Source: Bacillota bacterium
GTDB lineage: Bacteria; Bacillota; Clostridia; Peptostreptococcales; Anaerovoracaceae
Length of the DNA: 20,366 nt
NCBI GenBank assembly: GCA_016293805.1
Contig: JAEDDI010000032.1
Coordinates: 1 to 20,366 of the forward strand
Direction: 5' to 3'
The position numbers were made by a program, and so were the translations under genes. Within the stretch, counting starts at the first letter, position 1; every line of letters begins with the position of its first letter. The notes beneath the pieces are model-generated. The model worked only from the letters and a program-made list of their open reading frames with translations, ran no database searches and was not told the DNA's origin. This document shows, one piece after another, positions 1 through 7,228 of the stretch.

Positions 1-1156
1 CTATATCCTCTCCGTCAAGACTGCTGCTTGCTGCGAATTTCTTTGTTTCAACATTCTCAAGTCCGTATGCCTTCTGGGTATATTCAATGTTGTACTCAAG
101 ATATGCTGTTTCCTTCTCCAGTTCATCAGGTGATACAATGTAGTTCTGAACAATAACCTCAACACCTGTTCCAACTGCAAATACAGCAATCATAATAATC
201 GGAACAACAACAATCTTTTTGAAGTTCTTCTTTGCTACTCCGTAAATGAACATCAGCGCTGCAATAACAGACAGTCCCATCAGAGCTCTGTAAACCCAGA
301 GAGTAATATTGACTGCAGTAAAACCTGCTCCGTAAACAGCTCCTCTGTGTGCATAAAGAAGGTCATACTGTTTAAGGAAGAAATGGAAGCCGAGCATCAG
401 GAAGAAGATGACACCGACAACTATCAGCTGTTTTGATGCGATGTGAAGAAGCTGCTTCAGATTGTCTGAATCGAATTCTCTTCTTGGACCTGAAGGTCTC
501 CTTCCTGCAAATTTTGCACCGAATTTTCCAAATCTCCTTCCGCCGACCGGTTCATCATCAGGACCGGCATATGATTCTGTGAACTCCACTTCAGGTTCAT
601 CGAACACCTTAGGTCTGCGAAGTGACATCAGAATAATATAGTAGATGAGAGTCACAATAATGAATGCAACTGCAAGCGCCATTACAATGCCTGTCACCTG
701 ATTTATAAACGGCAGCTTGAACACATAAAGCGACACGTCATTATCAAACAGCGGATCTGCAACACCGAAATCCGTACTGTTTGACATGTTCAGCCACTTG
801 TACCAAAGCTGTGTAACGGTAAAGTACACAGCAACTCCCGCAAACAGTGCAGCCATAAGCCAGCTGAAAAGGTTTACTGTCTTCGAATCAGGATTGTCAT
901 CTGATTCAACCTTGTTATAGTAGCCCTTCTTCAGGAGCTTGAGATAGATGTAAGTCAGAAAACCCACAACTATGAAAACCGGTATTCCAAGTTCAAGCTG
1001 TGTAACCAGCTTCTTGAAGAACACGCTCACATATCCGAGTTCCTTAAACCAGAGAAAATCCGTTATATACCCGGTTGCAGCTATGATTGCTGCCAGCAGA
1101 ACAACTATAATCAGACAGATTAAAGATCCTCTGCTTCTCTTTGCTTTCTTTTCCAT
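1..1156 (-). CDS. UPF0182 family membrane protein, N-terminal part (cut by window edge)
   Basis: Open frame of 385 codons with no stop before the left edge; the start at 1156 is set by a strong site (TGGAGGAGAA) just upstream. The product begins with a basic tail and a membrane segment at about residues 11-33. Further hydrophobic segments lie near 55-75, 95-115, 155-180, 235-260, 285-310 and 318-340. The stretch FGVADPLFDNDVSLYVFKLP is the hallmark sequence of the UPF0182/COG1615 family, whose members are about 900 residues long, so well over half is missing here. A charged Arg/Gly/Pro-rich cytoplasmic linker near 185-230 separates the two membrane blocks. The function of the family is not known. 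The gene follows a zinc-ribbon membrane-anchored protein by 21 bases and probably shares its transcript. Family assignment is firm; role is open. Confidence 0.88.
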   Translation of the reverse strand, partial: MEKKAKRSRGSLICLIIVVLLAAIIAATGYITDFLWFKELGYVSVFFKKLVTQLELGIPVFIVVGFLTYIYLKLLKKGYYNKVESDDNPDSKTVNLFSWLMAALFAGVAVYFTVTQLWYKWLNMSNSTDFGVADPLFDNDVSLYVFKLPFINQVTGIVMALAVAFIIVTLIYYIILMSLRRPKVFDEPEVEFTESYAGPDDEPVGGRRFGKFGAKFAGRRPSGPRREFDSDNLKQLLHIASKQLIVVGVIFFLMLGFHFFLKQYDLLYAHRGAVYGAGFTAVNITLWVYRALMGLSVIAALMFIYGVAKKNFKKIVVVPIIMIAVFAVGTGVEVIVQNYIVSPDELEKETAYLEYNIEYTQKAYGLENVETKKFAASSSLDGEDI

Positions 1157-1177
1157 AAATTTCTCCTCCATTAATCT

Positions 1178-2509
1178 CTATCCGAACAGTCCTCTTATCC
1201 AGTCTTCTATTCTCGACATAACAGGTTCAATCATTCCTGCAATCTGCGAATCAGGGAACTGGAATCGTATAATCAGAACGGCAATCTGTATCACAAGGAT
1301 TACAGCAAGAATAACTATAGCTGCAGTCAGTCCTCTGCCGCCTTTCTTTTCTTCGTAAGAATAGTCATCATCCCAGAATGATTCATCTTCGAAATTTCCG
1401 AATTCGAGATCTGATTCAGTCTGCGCCTTCTTTTCGGCTTTTGCTCTTTTCTTTGCCTCTTTCTTCGATATCACAGGTTCAGGTTCTTCATCTTCCGCTG
1501 CAGTCTCATGGGCTTCAGGCAAAGTCACATTCTCTGAATCCGCCTCCGGTATGCTCTCAAGTGCATCAAAGTCTGAAACAGTTTCTGATTCTTTTTCGAC
1601 CTCTTCATCTATATCCCCGAAACCGAACTCCTCTTCAGCCTTCTTCAGAAACTCTGCAAATTCTTCCCTGCTTATCTGCTGTGTCTGTGCCCGTTTTGCA
1701 CTGTCTGACGGAGCAGCTGAATCAGCAATGACCATTTCCTCAATTGTCTCAGGCTCTGATTCTTCTGCAGGAATCTCTTCTTCTATCACAGGGGCATCGA
1801 AAATCTCTGCTTCAAGCTCCTCCTCAGTCTTCGGAGGCCATGAACCGCCTATCTCATCCTCATCAAGCTTGAGCGGAAGAACAGGCTCCATTATCTGTGT
1901 TTCATCACGCTTTGCCCTCTCCTCCCTGCGAATTCTTACTCTCTCTGCAGCAGACGGCTTGTTCTCATCGTCGTCCTCTTCAATCTCAATGGCGGTGTTC
2001 TTTGTTTCAATACCAAATTCCTCAAACGCTCTGTCACTGAGTTTTCTTGCGGCCATCAGTCTTTCCTTCTCTCTGTTGAGAAGTTCCTGAAACTCCTGAT
2101 TCTTTGCGGCAAATGTATCAAATTTATCAGTCTTGCTGCCGAAATTTTCTTCAGCAGAAGAATTGCCGAAAATGGATTCGGTAATAGGACTGCTATCATC
2201 TGTAACAGGTGCAGCAGCCTCATCCACCCTGTCAAGGATTTCCCTGCGGCGTTCCTTCTCACTGTCATCCAGCAGGTCTCCCCACTCTATCTCAATATCT
2301 TCTGTTTTACTCTCTCTGTGAAAATCCTCTACATTCCAGTTGAAAGCAAGAGAATCTGATTCAGACGGCACACTGTCGGGGTCAAAATCCACAACACCGT
2401 TGTCTCTGATTATTTCGCTTCCCTCTGCTTCTCTTGCGACAGGTGTTCCGCATTTCGGGCAGAAATTATCGTCATCAAGAAGCTGTTTTCCACATTTTCT
2501 GCAATACAT
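1178..2509 (-). CDS. Zinc-ribbon protein with long acidic linker and C-terminal membrane anchor
   Basis: 443 residues from the ATG at 2509, chosen because GGAGG lies correctly upstream and the protein then opens directly with a zinc ribbon: Cys3-x2-Cys6 and Cys17-x2-Cys20. The frame could be extended 19 codons upstream, but that extension would start close to the mapped -10 element and lacks a ribosome site. Residues about 25-385 are strongly acidic, low in hydrophobic residues and probably disordered or partly coiled. A Lys/Ala-rich patch comes before one membrane segment at about 393-415. A short amphipathic tail ends in IEDWIRGLFG. The predicted topology is N-terminus in the cytoplasm with a short outer tail. 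It is not a recognised enzyme. It lies 21 bases upstream of the UPF0182 gene, which suggests a joint role. A regulatory or scaffold role is inference only. Confidence 0.8.
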   Translation of the reverse strand: MYCRKCGKQLLDDDNFCPKCGTPVAREAEGSEIIRDNGVVDFDPDSVPSESDSLAFNWNVEDFHRESKTEDIEIEWGDLLDDSEKERRREILDRVDEAAAPVTDDSSPITESIFGNSSAEENFGSKTDKFDTFAAKNQEFQELLNREKERLMAARKLSDRAFEEFGIETKNTAIEIEEDDDENKPSAAERVRIRREERAKRDETQIMEPVLPLKLDEDEIGGSWPPKTEEELEAEIFDAPVIEEEIPAEESEPETIEEMVIADSAAPSDSAKRAQTQQISREEFAEFLKKAEEEFGFGDIDEEVEKESETVSDFDALESIPEADSENVTLPEAHETAAEDEEPEPVISKKEAKKRAKAEKKAQTESDLEFGNFEDESFWDDDYSYEEKKGGRGLTAAIVILAVILVIQIAVLIIRFQFPDSQIAGMIEPVMSRIEDWIRGLFG

Positions 2510-2568
2510 ATTAGCCTCCAGTAGGTTTAAATCACACCGAATAATCCGGTTATAAATATACATCATTA

Positions 2569-2597
2569 ATTATACTACAAAACATTTCCCTAAACAA
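2569..2597 (-). promoter_or_regulatory. Sigma-A type promoter of the zinc-ribbon/UPF0182 operon
   Basis: Read on the minus strand: TTGTTT, a 17-base spacer, then a perfect TATAAT. The implied start is near 2562, about 50 bases before the ATG. The -35 is weak, matching three of six positions, but the -10 and spacing are ideal. Confidence 0.65.
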
Positions 2598-2642
2598 TTA
2601 TGCCTTGCAAAAAACAGGGATTATTCAAAAGATTTTAGGTAC

Positions 2643-2681
2643 AAAAAAACAGAAGTCTAAAGTTTTACCACTAAAGACTTC
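2643..2681 (-). terminator. Rho-independent terminator after tRNA-Pro
   Basis: On the minus strand the arms GAAGTCT and AGACTTC enclose a loop with a further short AGT/ACT pairing, followed by TG and a run of seven T. It begins four bases after the CCA end of the tRNA. Confidence 0.8.
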
Positions 2682-2684
2682 CTA

Positions 2685-2761
2685 TGGTCGGGACAACAGG
2701 ATTCGAACCTGCGGCCTCTGCGTCCCGAACGCAGCGCTCTACCAAACTGAGCCATGTCCCG
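2685..2761 (-). tRNA. tRNA-Pro, anticodon CGG
   Basis: Read on the minus strand the acceptor arm CGGGACA pairs perfectly with TGTCCCG, followed by discriminator A and an encoded CCA (2685-2687). The D arm carries GCTCAG...GGTAGAGC. The anticodon stem CTGCG/CGCAG holds the loop TTCGGGA, which gives anticodon CGG. The T arm holds GGTTCGAATCC. It is a single tRNA with its own terminator, not part of a cluster. The same bases read on the plus strand give a well-known false ORF beginning MVGTTGFEPAASASR. Confidence 0.97.
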
Positions 2762-2773
2762 GCGACATATAAC

Positions 2774-2779
2774 AGTATA
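2774..2779 (-). promoter_or_regulatory. Possible -10 element for tRNA-Pro
   Basis: TATACT on the minus strand lies about 13 bases before the mature tRNA end, a suitable distance for a tRNA promoter. I see no convincing -35 hexamer at 17 or 18 bases, so this is tentative. Confidence 0.4.
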
Positions 2780-2807
2780 CACCATTCCGCGCAAAAAGAA
2801 CACCCCC

Positions 2808-2837
2808 TTGACAGTGTACTATATGTCATAGTACACT
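2808..2837 (+). promoter_or_regulatory. Promoter of the gntR-ABC operon with embedded operator
   Basis: A perfect TTGACA at 2808-2813 is followed by an 18-base spacer and TACACT (2832-2837). The region between and into the -10 is filled by a perfect inverted repeat: arm GTGTACTAT at 2814-2822, five-base centre ATGTC, arm ATAGTACAC at 2828-2836. A dimeric repressor bound here would block RNA polymerase. The adjacent GntR protein is the obvious candidate, which would make the operon autoregulated. The symmetry is seen directly; the binding partner is inferred. Confidence 0.8.
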
Positions 2838-2860
2838 TAATACACAGAAAGGAGGCAGAA

Positions 2861-3247
2861 ATGTTTCAGATTGATCAGAAAAGCAGAAAGTCAATCTACA
2901 GGCAGGTCGTTGATAATATTACCGGACTCATAATGCGCGGCGTTCTTGCGCCCGGTTCCAGGCTTCCTTCCGTACGGGAACTGTCCAGGCAGCTGCTCAT
3001 CAATCCCAATACGGTAGCCAAGGCATACAGGGAGCTTGAGAAGTACGGATATATCTACACAGCGGCGGGGCTCGGCACATTTGTTTCAGAAGTCGACACG
3101 GAAAGAATAGACATGGAGAAGTACAGTGCCATAAAAGACAGGCTTTCGTTTTACATATCCGAACTGTACTATATGGGACTGGATGATGACAAGGTTATGG
3201 AAACAGTAAAGGAAATAATTGATAAGAGAGGTGCCGCAGATGATTAA
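2861..3247 (+). CDS. YtrA-subfamily GntR transcriptional regulator
   Basis: 128 residues from the ATG at 2861, preceded by AAGGAGGC. A longer upstream reading would run through the tRNA and is not credible. Residues about 10-75 form a GntR winged helix: an opening SIYRQVVDNITGLIMRG, then the LPSVRELSRQLLINPNTVAKAY recognition unit (written here in part) and the wing GYIYTAAGLGTFV. Residues 76-128 make only a short helical tail, typical of the YtrA subfamily, which lacks a large ligand-binding domain and controls adjacent ABC transporter genes. In Bacillus subtilis the relative YtrA represses an ABC operon induced by cell-wall antibiotics. The gene overlaps the ATPase gene by eight bases, and a perfect palindrome sits in its promoter. 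Ligand or inducing signal cannot be read from the sequence. Confidence 0.92.
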   Translation: MFQIDQKSRKSIYRQVVDNITGLIMRGVLAPGSRLPSVRELSRQLLINPNTVAKAYRELEKYGYIYTAAGLGTFVSEVDTERIDMEKYSAIKDRLSFYISELYYMGLDDDKVMETVKEIIDKRGAADD

Positions 3248-4136
3248 GGTTAACAATGTTGATAAGAGTTTTAAGCATATTAAAGCGCTCAGCAGTCTGT
3301 CCATGAACGTCAAAAAAGGCTCAATTTATGGTCTTGTCGGTACAAACGGTTCGGGAAAAACCACGCTTCTTAAGCATATAGCAGGAATATTCATGCCCGA
3401 CAGCGGCGAAATATATGTCGACGGCATCCCGGCGGGTGACAGTCAGCATCTTGGTGAACGCGTATTTTTCTTTCCGGACGAACTTTACTTCTTCGGAAAC
3501 TACAGTCTTTCGGACATGGAGCGTCTCTACAGGAGACTTTACCGAAGCTGGAACCGGGACAGATTCGACAGGCTGACAGAGATGCTTTCGCTCAGCAGGG
3601 GAGTTAAAATATCAAGGTTCTCCAAGGGAGTTCAGAAACAGGCAATGTTCGCACTGGGGATGTCGACAATGCCCGACGTTCTCCTCCTTGATGAACCGGT
3701 CGACGGACTTGACCCGATAGTCAGAAGAATAGTCTGGGATTTCATTGTCTCTGATGTTGCAGAAAGAGAAATGACCGTTCTCATTTCCTCGCACAATCTG
3801 AGAGAGATTGAGGGAATATGCGATACAGTCGGAATTCTCTCCGGAGGCACAATGGTTCTGGAACGCGATCTGGACGATCTCAGATCAAGTGTCCACAAGG
3901 TGCAGACAGCATTCAGAGAAAGACCGGATAACCCGTATAAAGGTCTCAATGTACTTTCTTCATCTGCATCGGGAAGTGTAGATATGATGATAATAAAGAA
4001 CACTGCAGAAGAAATCGAAGAGGCACTGGCACCGCACAGCCCCCTTATACTCGATCTTCTTCCTCTCACACTTGAAGAAGTGTTTATCTATGAACTTGGA
4101 GGTGAACACAATGAATACAAAGACATCCTCGAATAA
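3240..4136 (+). CDS. ABC transporter ATP-binding protein (YtrB/CcmA-like)
   Basis: 298 residues from the ATG at 3240, overlapping the end of the regulator gene and preceded by GAGAGG; the upstream alternative start at 3219 lacks such a site. The nucleotide-binding domain shows Walker A GTNGSGKT (34-41), a divergent signature FSKGVQKQ (127-134) in place of LSGGQ, Walker B VLLLDEP (147-153), the D-loop DGLDP and the switch histidine His185 in SSHN. The usual Q-loop glutamine region reads FFPDE (78-82 approx.), as in related YtrB-like ATPases. Residues after about 215 form an accessory C-terminal domain. It would power the permease encoded next, with which it overlaps by 26 bases. The substrate is unknown. 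Related systems export or sense peptide and cell-wall-active compounds. Confidence 0.93.
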   Translation: MIKVNNVDKSFKHIKALSSLSMNVKKGSIYGLVGTNGSGKTTLLKHIAGIFMPDSGEIYVDGIPAGDSQHLGERVFFFPDELYFFGNYSLSDMERLYRRLYRSWNRDRFDRLTEMLSLSRGVKISRFSKGVQKQAMFALGMSTMPDVLLLDEPVDGLDPIVRRIVWDFIVSDVAEREMTVLISSHNLREIEGICDTVGILSGGTMVLERDLDDLRSSVHKVQTAFRERPDNPYKGLNVLSSSASGSVDMMIIKNTAEEIEEALAPHSPLILDLLPLTLEEVFIYELGGEHNEYKDILE

Positions 4137-6126
4137 GTTCAAGGCGCTCGTTCTGAACGATATGAAGAAATACTGGGTATTCTCACTGGCGCTGTTTTCT
4201 TATCTTTTTCTGGGAAAATGCGTGCCTGTCATTCTGAAATTAAACGACACCGAATGGCTGAAGGATATACTTGCCCAGCTCTCAAATTTCCAGAGCTTTG
4301 CAGATATTACCGCATCATTTGCAGCCCCTGTTATGGCTTCGCTTCTGGTGTTCAGATATCTTCATACTGTAAGCTCAGTTTCAGTATGCCACAGTCTGCC
4401 CGTATCGAGAAAACAGCATTATCTTGCTCATTCTCTTTCCGGGTATGCGCTTTGTGCGGTTCCGGTTCTTGCAAGCCAGGCTGTAATGACAGTGATAGCT
4501 CTTGCATGTGGAGAAAAATCATCAGCTGCATCATTTGTTTTAACGACCGTGTTCATGCTGACTGTTATGCTTGTGACATTCTCTGTTTCAAACATTGCGG
4601 CAATGCTTTGCGGAACATCGCTGATGCACGCCATAGGGGCTGTCGTGTTCAACGTTCTTCCGGCATCGATAGTGTACTTCATAATGATGTACTGCAGCAT
4701 ATTCCTGACCGGATTCACGCTTGACGGAACGCCTTTCAGAAGCATACTTTCTGCTGTTTTCCCTGTACTCAGGTTTGCAGGCTTTAGCAGAGTTCCCGCT
4801 CTTTTGGCATATGCGCTCTGCTGCATTGCAGTATCAGCCGCTTTCAGCTGTCTGGGATACCTTCTTTACAGGAACAGAAAGCTGGAATGCGCATCGGACC
4901 CGCTTTGCTACAGAAAAGTCACTCCGCTGTTTCTGTTCATAATGACGTTTACTCTCGCAACAGTAACGGCACTGATGTTTACTGTAATCGATATGTTTAT
5001 GGCAGGTCTCATCGCAGGCTTTATCGTATTCTTCATATTCTCGGCCATGCTGGTTACGAAGACTGTACGTATCTTCAATATGAGAATGCTGAAATACTTC
5101 GTCACCTTCTCGGTTATAACGGCGGTGTTCGTATCTGTGTTCGCTTTCGACATCACAGGCTATGAAGACAGACAGCCTGACCCGGCCAAGGCCGAATGGG
5201 CGTCTGCAGATATCTTCTCCGACGGACTTGCAGGTTCGGGAGAGGAATTCAGATACTGTGAATCCTCATATACCGGCGCACAGGATGACGCTCTGGTATT
5301 CGAGTCCCGGGAGGCCATGGAATATATAGCAGGTATCAGCAGAGAGCTTGCTGATATATCCGATAAGAAAGGAATTACTTTTGACCTCACATTCAACGAG
5401 GGATCAACGGTCAAGTTTTCATACGGCAGACGAAGCTATGCGCGAAGCTACAAAAGATATGACTTTAGCGGCAACAGCATTAATTCCGCAAGTGATAATG
5501 TAAAAGGCCTGTTTGAATGCAGTGAGTTCAAGGAAAAATACAGACCGTCACAGGTTTATGAGCTTAAAACCAGTCCTGCCAGGACAAATGTTGAAATCAT
5601 GTCGCTCACTGATACAGTAAAATTTCTAAGTTACGGCGAGTATGACGATCTTCTTGCTGCGATGGATATGGATTTTGAAGAAAGAACATTTGAAGAGGAA
5701 CTTATGAATACTCCGGTAACACAGACAGCAGGATATATCGCAATCGGTTACCGTAACAGAGTTACATTTGCAGTAAGGGCCACCGACAGACACACCATAG
5801 GCTGGCTTATGGAAAACGGCTGCTGGGAAGACATGAACCCCGACAATCTTGTACTGTACAGGGCAGAGGGTATCGTCTACGGTATGCACGAATTGTCCGG
5901 CAAATCCGGCATATGCACCGAAGAAGTGAAGAAAATCCCTCTTGAACAGCTTTTAAGCTACGGTTCCGATATGTATGGAGATGATACTCCTTACCTTGAA
6001 ATAATGCTGACATTCAGAAACAGGAACACAGGCAGCGAGTACATGACCGGCGTCAGCATTCCTGTAAGCCGGGTGACATTCATGGACAGAATCGACTGGA
6101 AAGACGATATTATGGCCAAGGACTGA
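4111..6126 (+). CDS. Large ABC permease with C-terminal extracytoplasmic domain
   Basis: 671 residues from the ATG at 4111, which has GGAGGTG upstream; the upstream in-frame ATG at 4072 lies deep in the ATPase gene without a site. Membrane segments are visible near residues 22-42, 65-85, 105-131, 140-168, 174-200, 228-253, 272-318 (two) and 329-347. From about 350 to 671 there is no further membrane helix, so about 320 residues should form one folded domain, presumably outside the cell if the last helix exits. It resembles YtrC/YtrD-like permeases of Firmicutes that have such a tail (possibly the domain named DUF6449; I recall this name but could not check it). The gene is translationally coupled to the ATPase and ends nine bases before a bidirectional terminator. 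Substrate unknown. Confidence 0.88.
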   Translation: MNTKTSSNKFKALVLNDMKKYWVFSLALFSYLFLGKCVPVILKLNDTEWLKDILAQLSNFQSFADITASFAAPVMASLLVFRYLHTVSSVSVCHSLPVSRKQHYLAHSLSGYALCAVPVLASQAVMTVIALACGEKSSAASFVLTTVFMLTVMLVTFSVSNIAAMLCGTSLMHAIGAVVFNVLPASIVYFIMMYCSIFLTGFTLDGTPFRSILSAVFPVLRFAGFSRVPALLAYALCCIAVSAAFSCLGYLLYRNRKLECASDPLCYRKVTPLFLFIMTFTLATVTALMFTVIDMFMAGLIAGFIVFFIFSAMLVTKTVRIFNMRMLKYFVTFSVITAVFVSVFAFDITGYEDRQPDPAKAEWASADIFSDGLAGSGEEFRYCESSYTGAQDDALVFESREAMEYIAGISRELADISDKKGITFDLTFNEGSTVKFSYGRRSYARSYKRYDFSGNSINSASDNVKGLFECSEFKEKYRPSQVYELKTSPARTNVEIMSLTDTVKFLSYGEYDDLLAAMDMDFEERTFEEELMNTPVTQTAGYIAIGYRNRVTFAVRATDRHTIGWLMENGCWEDMNPDNLVLYRAEGIVYGMHELSGKSGICTEEVKKIPLEQLLSYGSDMYGDDTPYLEIMLTFRNRNTGSEYMTGVSIPVSRVTFMDRIDWKDDIMAKD

Positions 6127-6134
6127 ATACAATT

Positions 6135-6162
6135 AGAGCGTGAAGATTTCTCTTCACGCTCT
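6135..6162. terminator. Bidirectional terminator between convergent operons
   Basis: Arms AGAGCGTGAAGA and TCTTCACGCTCT form a 12-base perfect stem with loop TTTC. On the plus strand it is followed by TTCTC, and on the minus strand by AATTGTATT. It lies between the permease stop at 6126 and the rlmN stop at 6166. Confidence 0.85.
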
Positions 6163-6165
6163 TTC

Positions 6166-7179
6166 TCATCCGTTATTAAGCCTGAGCTGTCCGCATGCGG
6201 CGTCTATATCAGATCCCAGTTCTCTTCTGACAGTTGCGCTGATTCCGTTCCTCTCAAGCCGTTCTCTGAAGGCTGCAGCATTCTTTGATGATGAAAGCCC
6301 GCTTTCTCTGACCTCGTTCAGCGGAATGAGGTTGACATGGCACAGGCTGCCTTTCAGCCGCATTGCAAGTATATCAGCGCAGTCAGGGGAATCATTTACT
6401 CCGCGCACAAGCGCATACTCATATGTAACCCTTCTTCTCGTCTTGTCCGCATAAGCCTTTGCAGCAGATATGACATCTCCTACAGAATACCTGTCGTTAA
6501 CAGGCATCATGCTCCCGCGTATATCGTCCGTCGGCGCATGGAGCGATATGGCAAGAGTGCACTGCGGAAAATCATCTGCAAAATCGGCAATTCTTTCGAC
6601 AAGTCCGCAGGTTGATACCGTAATATTTCTCATGGATATATCAAGACCTGCTCTTTCATGAATCAGGTTTATGAACTTTGCCACATTATCGTAGTTATGA
6701 AAAGGTTCGCCTGTTCCCATGACTACAACATGATTTATCTTCTCACCTGTTTCTTTTTCAGCCTCAAGTATCTGTCCCGCAATTTCCCATGGTCTGAGGT
6801 GCCTATTAAGTCCGTTTATGCCAGATGCACAGAATCTGCAGCCCATGGCGCATCCCGCCTGTGAAGATACGCATATCGAATTTCCATATCTGTACTTCAT
6901 GAATACAGTCTCAATTCTCTCACCGTCCGGCAGTTCAAAAAGATACTTTCTGGTACCGTCCTTTAACGACTTCTGCACCTTCACTGTTTTAAGGTTTTCG
7001 TATTCGGTAATGGATGAAAGTTTCTCTCTGAGCGCTTTGGGGATATTCCTCATATCGTCATATCCTTCCGCTCCCTTGTATATCCATCCGTAAATCTGTT
7101 TTGCTCTGAATTTCTTCTCACCAATCTCCTCCATGAAATCTTCCATTTCACGAAGTGTCATATCCTTAATCGTTTTCAT
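6166..7179 (-). CDS. rlmN: 23S rRNA (adenine2503-C2)-methyltransferase RlmN
   Basis: 337 residues from the ATG at 7179, with CAGGAG eight bases upstream; the longer frame to 7224 would run through a terminator hairpin. RlmN is a radical-SAM enzyme that methylates C2 of A2503 in 23S rRNA and, in some species, A37 of tRNAs. The N-terminal helical accessory domain (1-70) carries FRAKQIYGWIYKG. The radical-SAM cluster motif CAMGCRFC has Cys110, Cys114 and Cys117. GTGEP follows, and the C-terminal Cys329 in AACGQLR is the residue that carries the methyl group in this family. No key residue is missing. The Cfr resistance enzymes are close relatives, but the N-terminal region and context fit the housekeeping RlmN. 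It follows ileS after a hairpin, so it may be expressed by read-through. Confidence 0.95.
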   Translation of the reverse strand: MKTIKDMTLREMEDFMEEIGEKKFRAKQIYGWIYKGAEGYDDMRNIPKALREKLSSITEYENLKTVKVQKSLKDGTRKYLFELPDGERIETVFMKYRYGNSICVSSQAGCAMGCRFCASGINGLNRHLRPWEIAGQILEAEKETGEKINHVVVMGTGEPFHNYDNVAKFINLIHERAGLDISMRNITVSTCGLVERIADFADDFPQCTLAISLHAPTDDIRGSMMPVNDRYSVGDVISAAKAYADKTRRRVTYEYALVRGVNDSPDCADILAMRLKGSLCHVNLIPLNEVRESGLSSSKNAAAFRERLERNGISATVRRELGSDIDAACGQLRLNNG

Positions 7180-7192
7180 AGTCTCCTGAAGC

Positions 7193-7226
7193 AAAAGCCG
7201 GAAGAGGCAGCCCCCTTCCGGCAAAA
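7193..7226 (-). terminator. Terminator-like hairpin between ileS and rlmN
   Basis: On the minus strand GCCGGAAG and CTTCCGGC (7215-7222 and 7197-7204) form an eight-base GC-rich stem with a ten-base loop, followed by TTTTGC. The T run is short, so partial read-through into rlmN is likely. Confidence 0.65.
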
Positions 7227-7228
7227 CT

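Noticed and set aside
972..2555. Several plus-strand frames of 60-180 codons opposite the zinc-ribbon and UPF0182 genes
   Set aside because: Ser/Ile-rich shadow translations of the real minus-strand genes, without ribosome sites or recognisable domains.
2684..2860. Upstream extension of the GntR reading frame beginning MVGTTGFEPAASASR
   Set aside because: It is the reverse reading of tRNA-Pro, a known false ORF. The regulator has a strong ribosome site and ATG at 2861, and the promoter lies inside the extension.
4218..5165. Cys-rich frames overlapping the permease gene
   Set aside because: Alternative-frame shadows of the permease, which has a continuous, membrane-protein-like frame and a good start.
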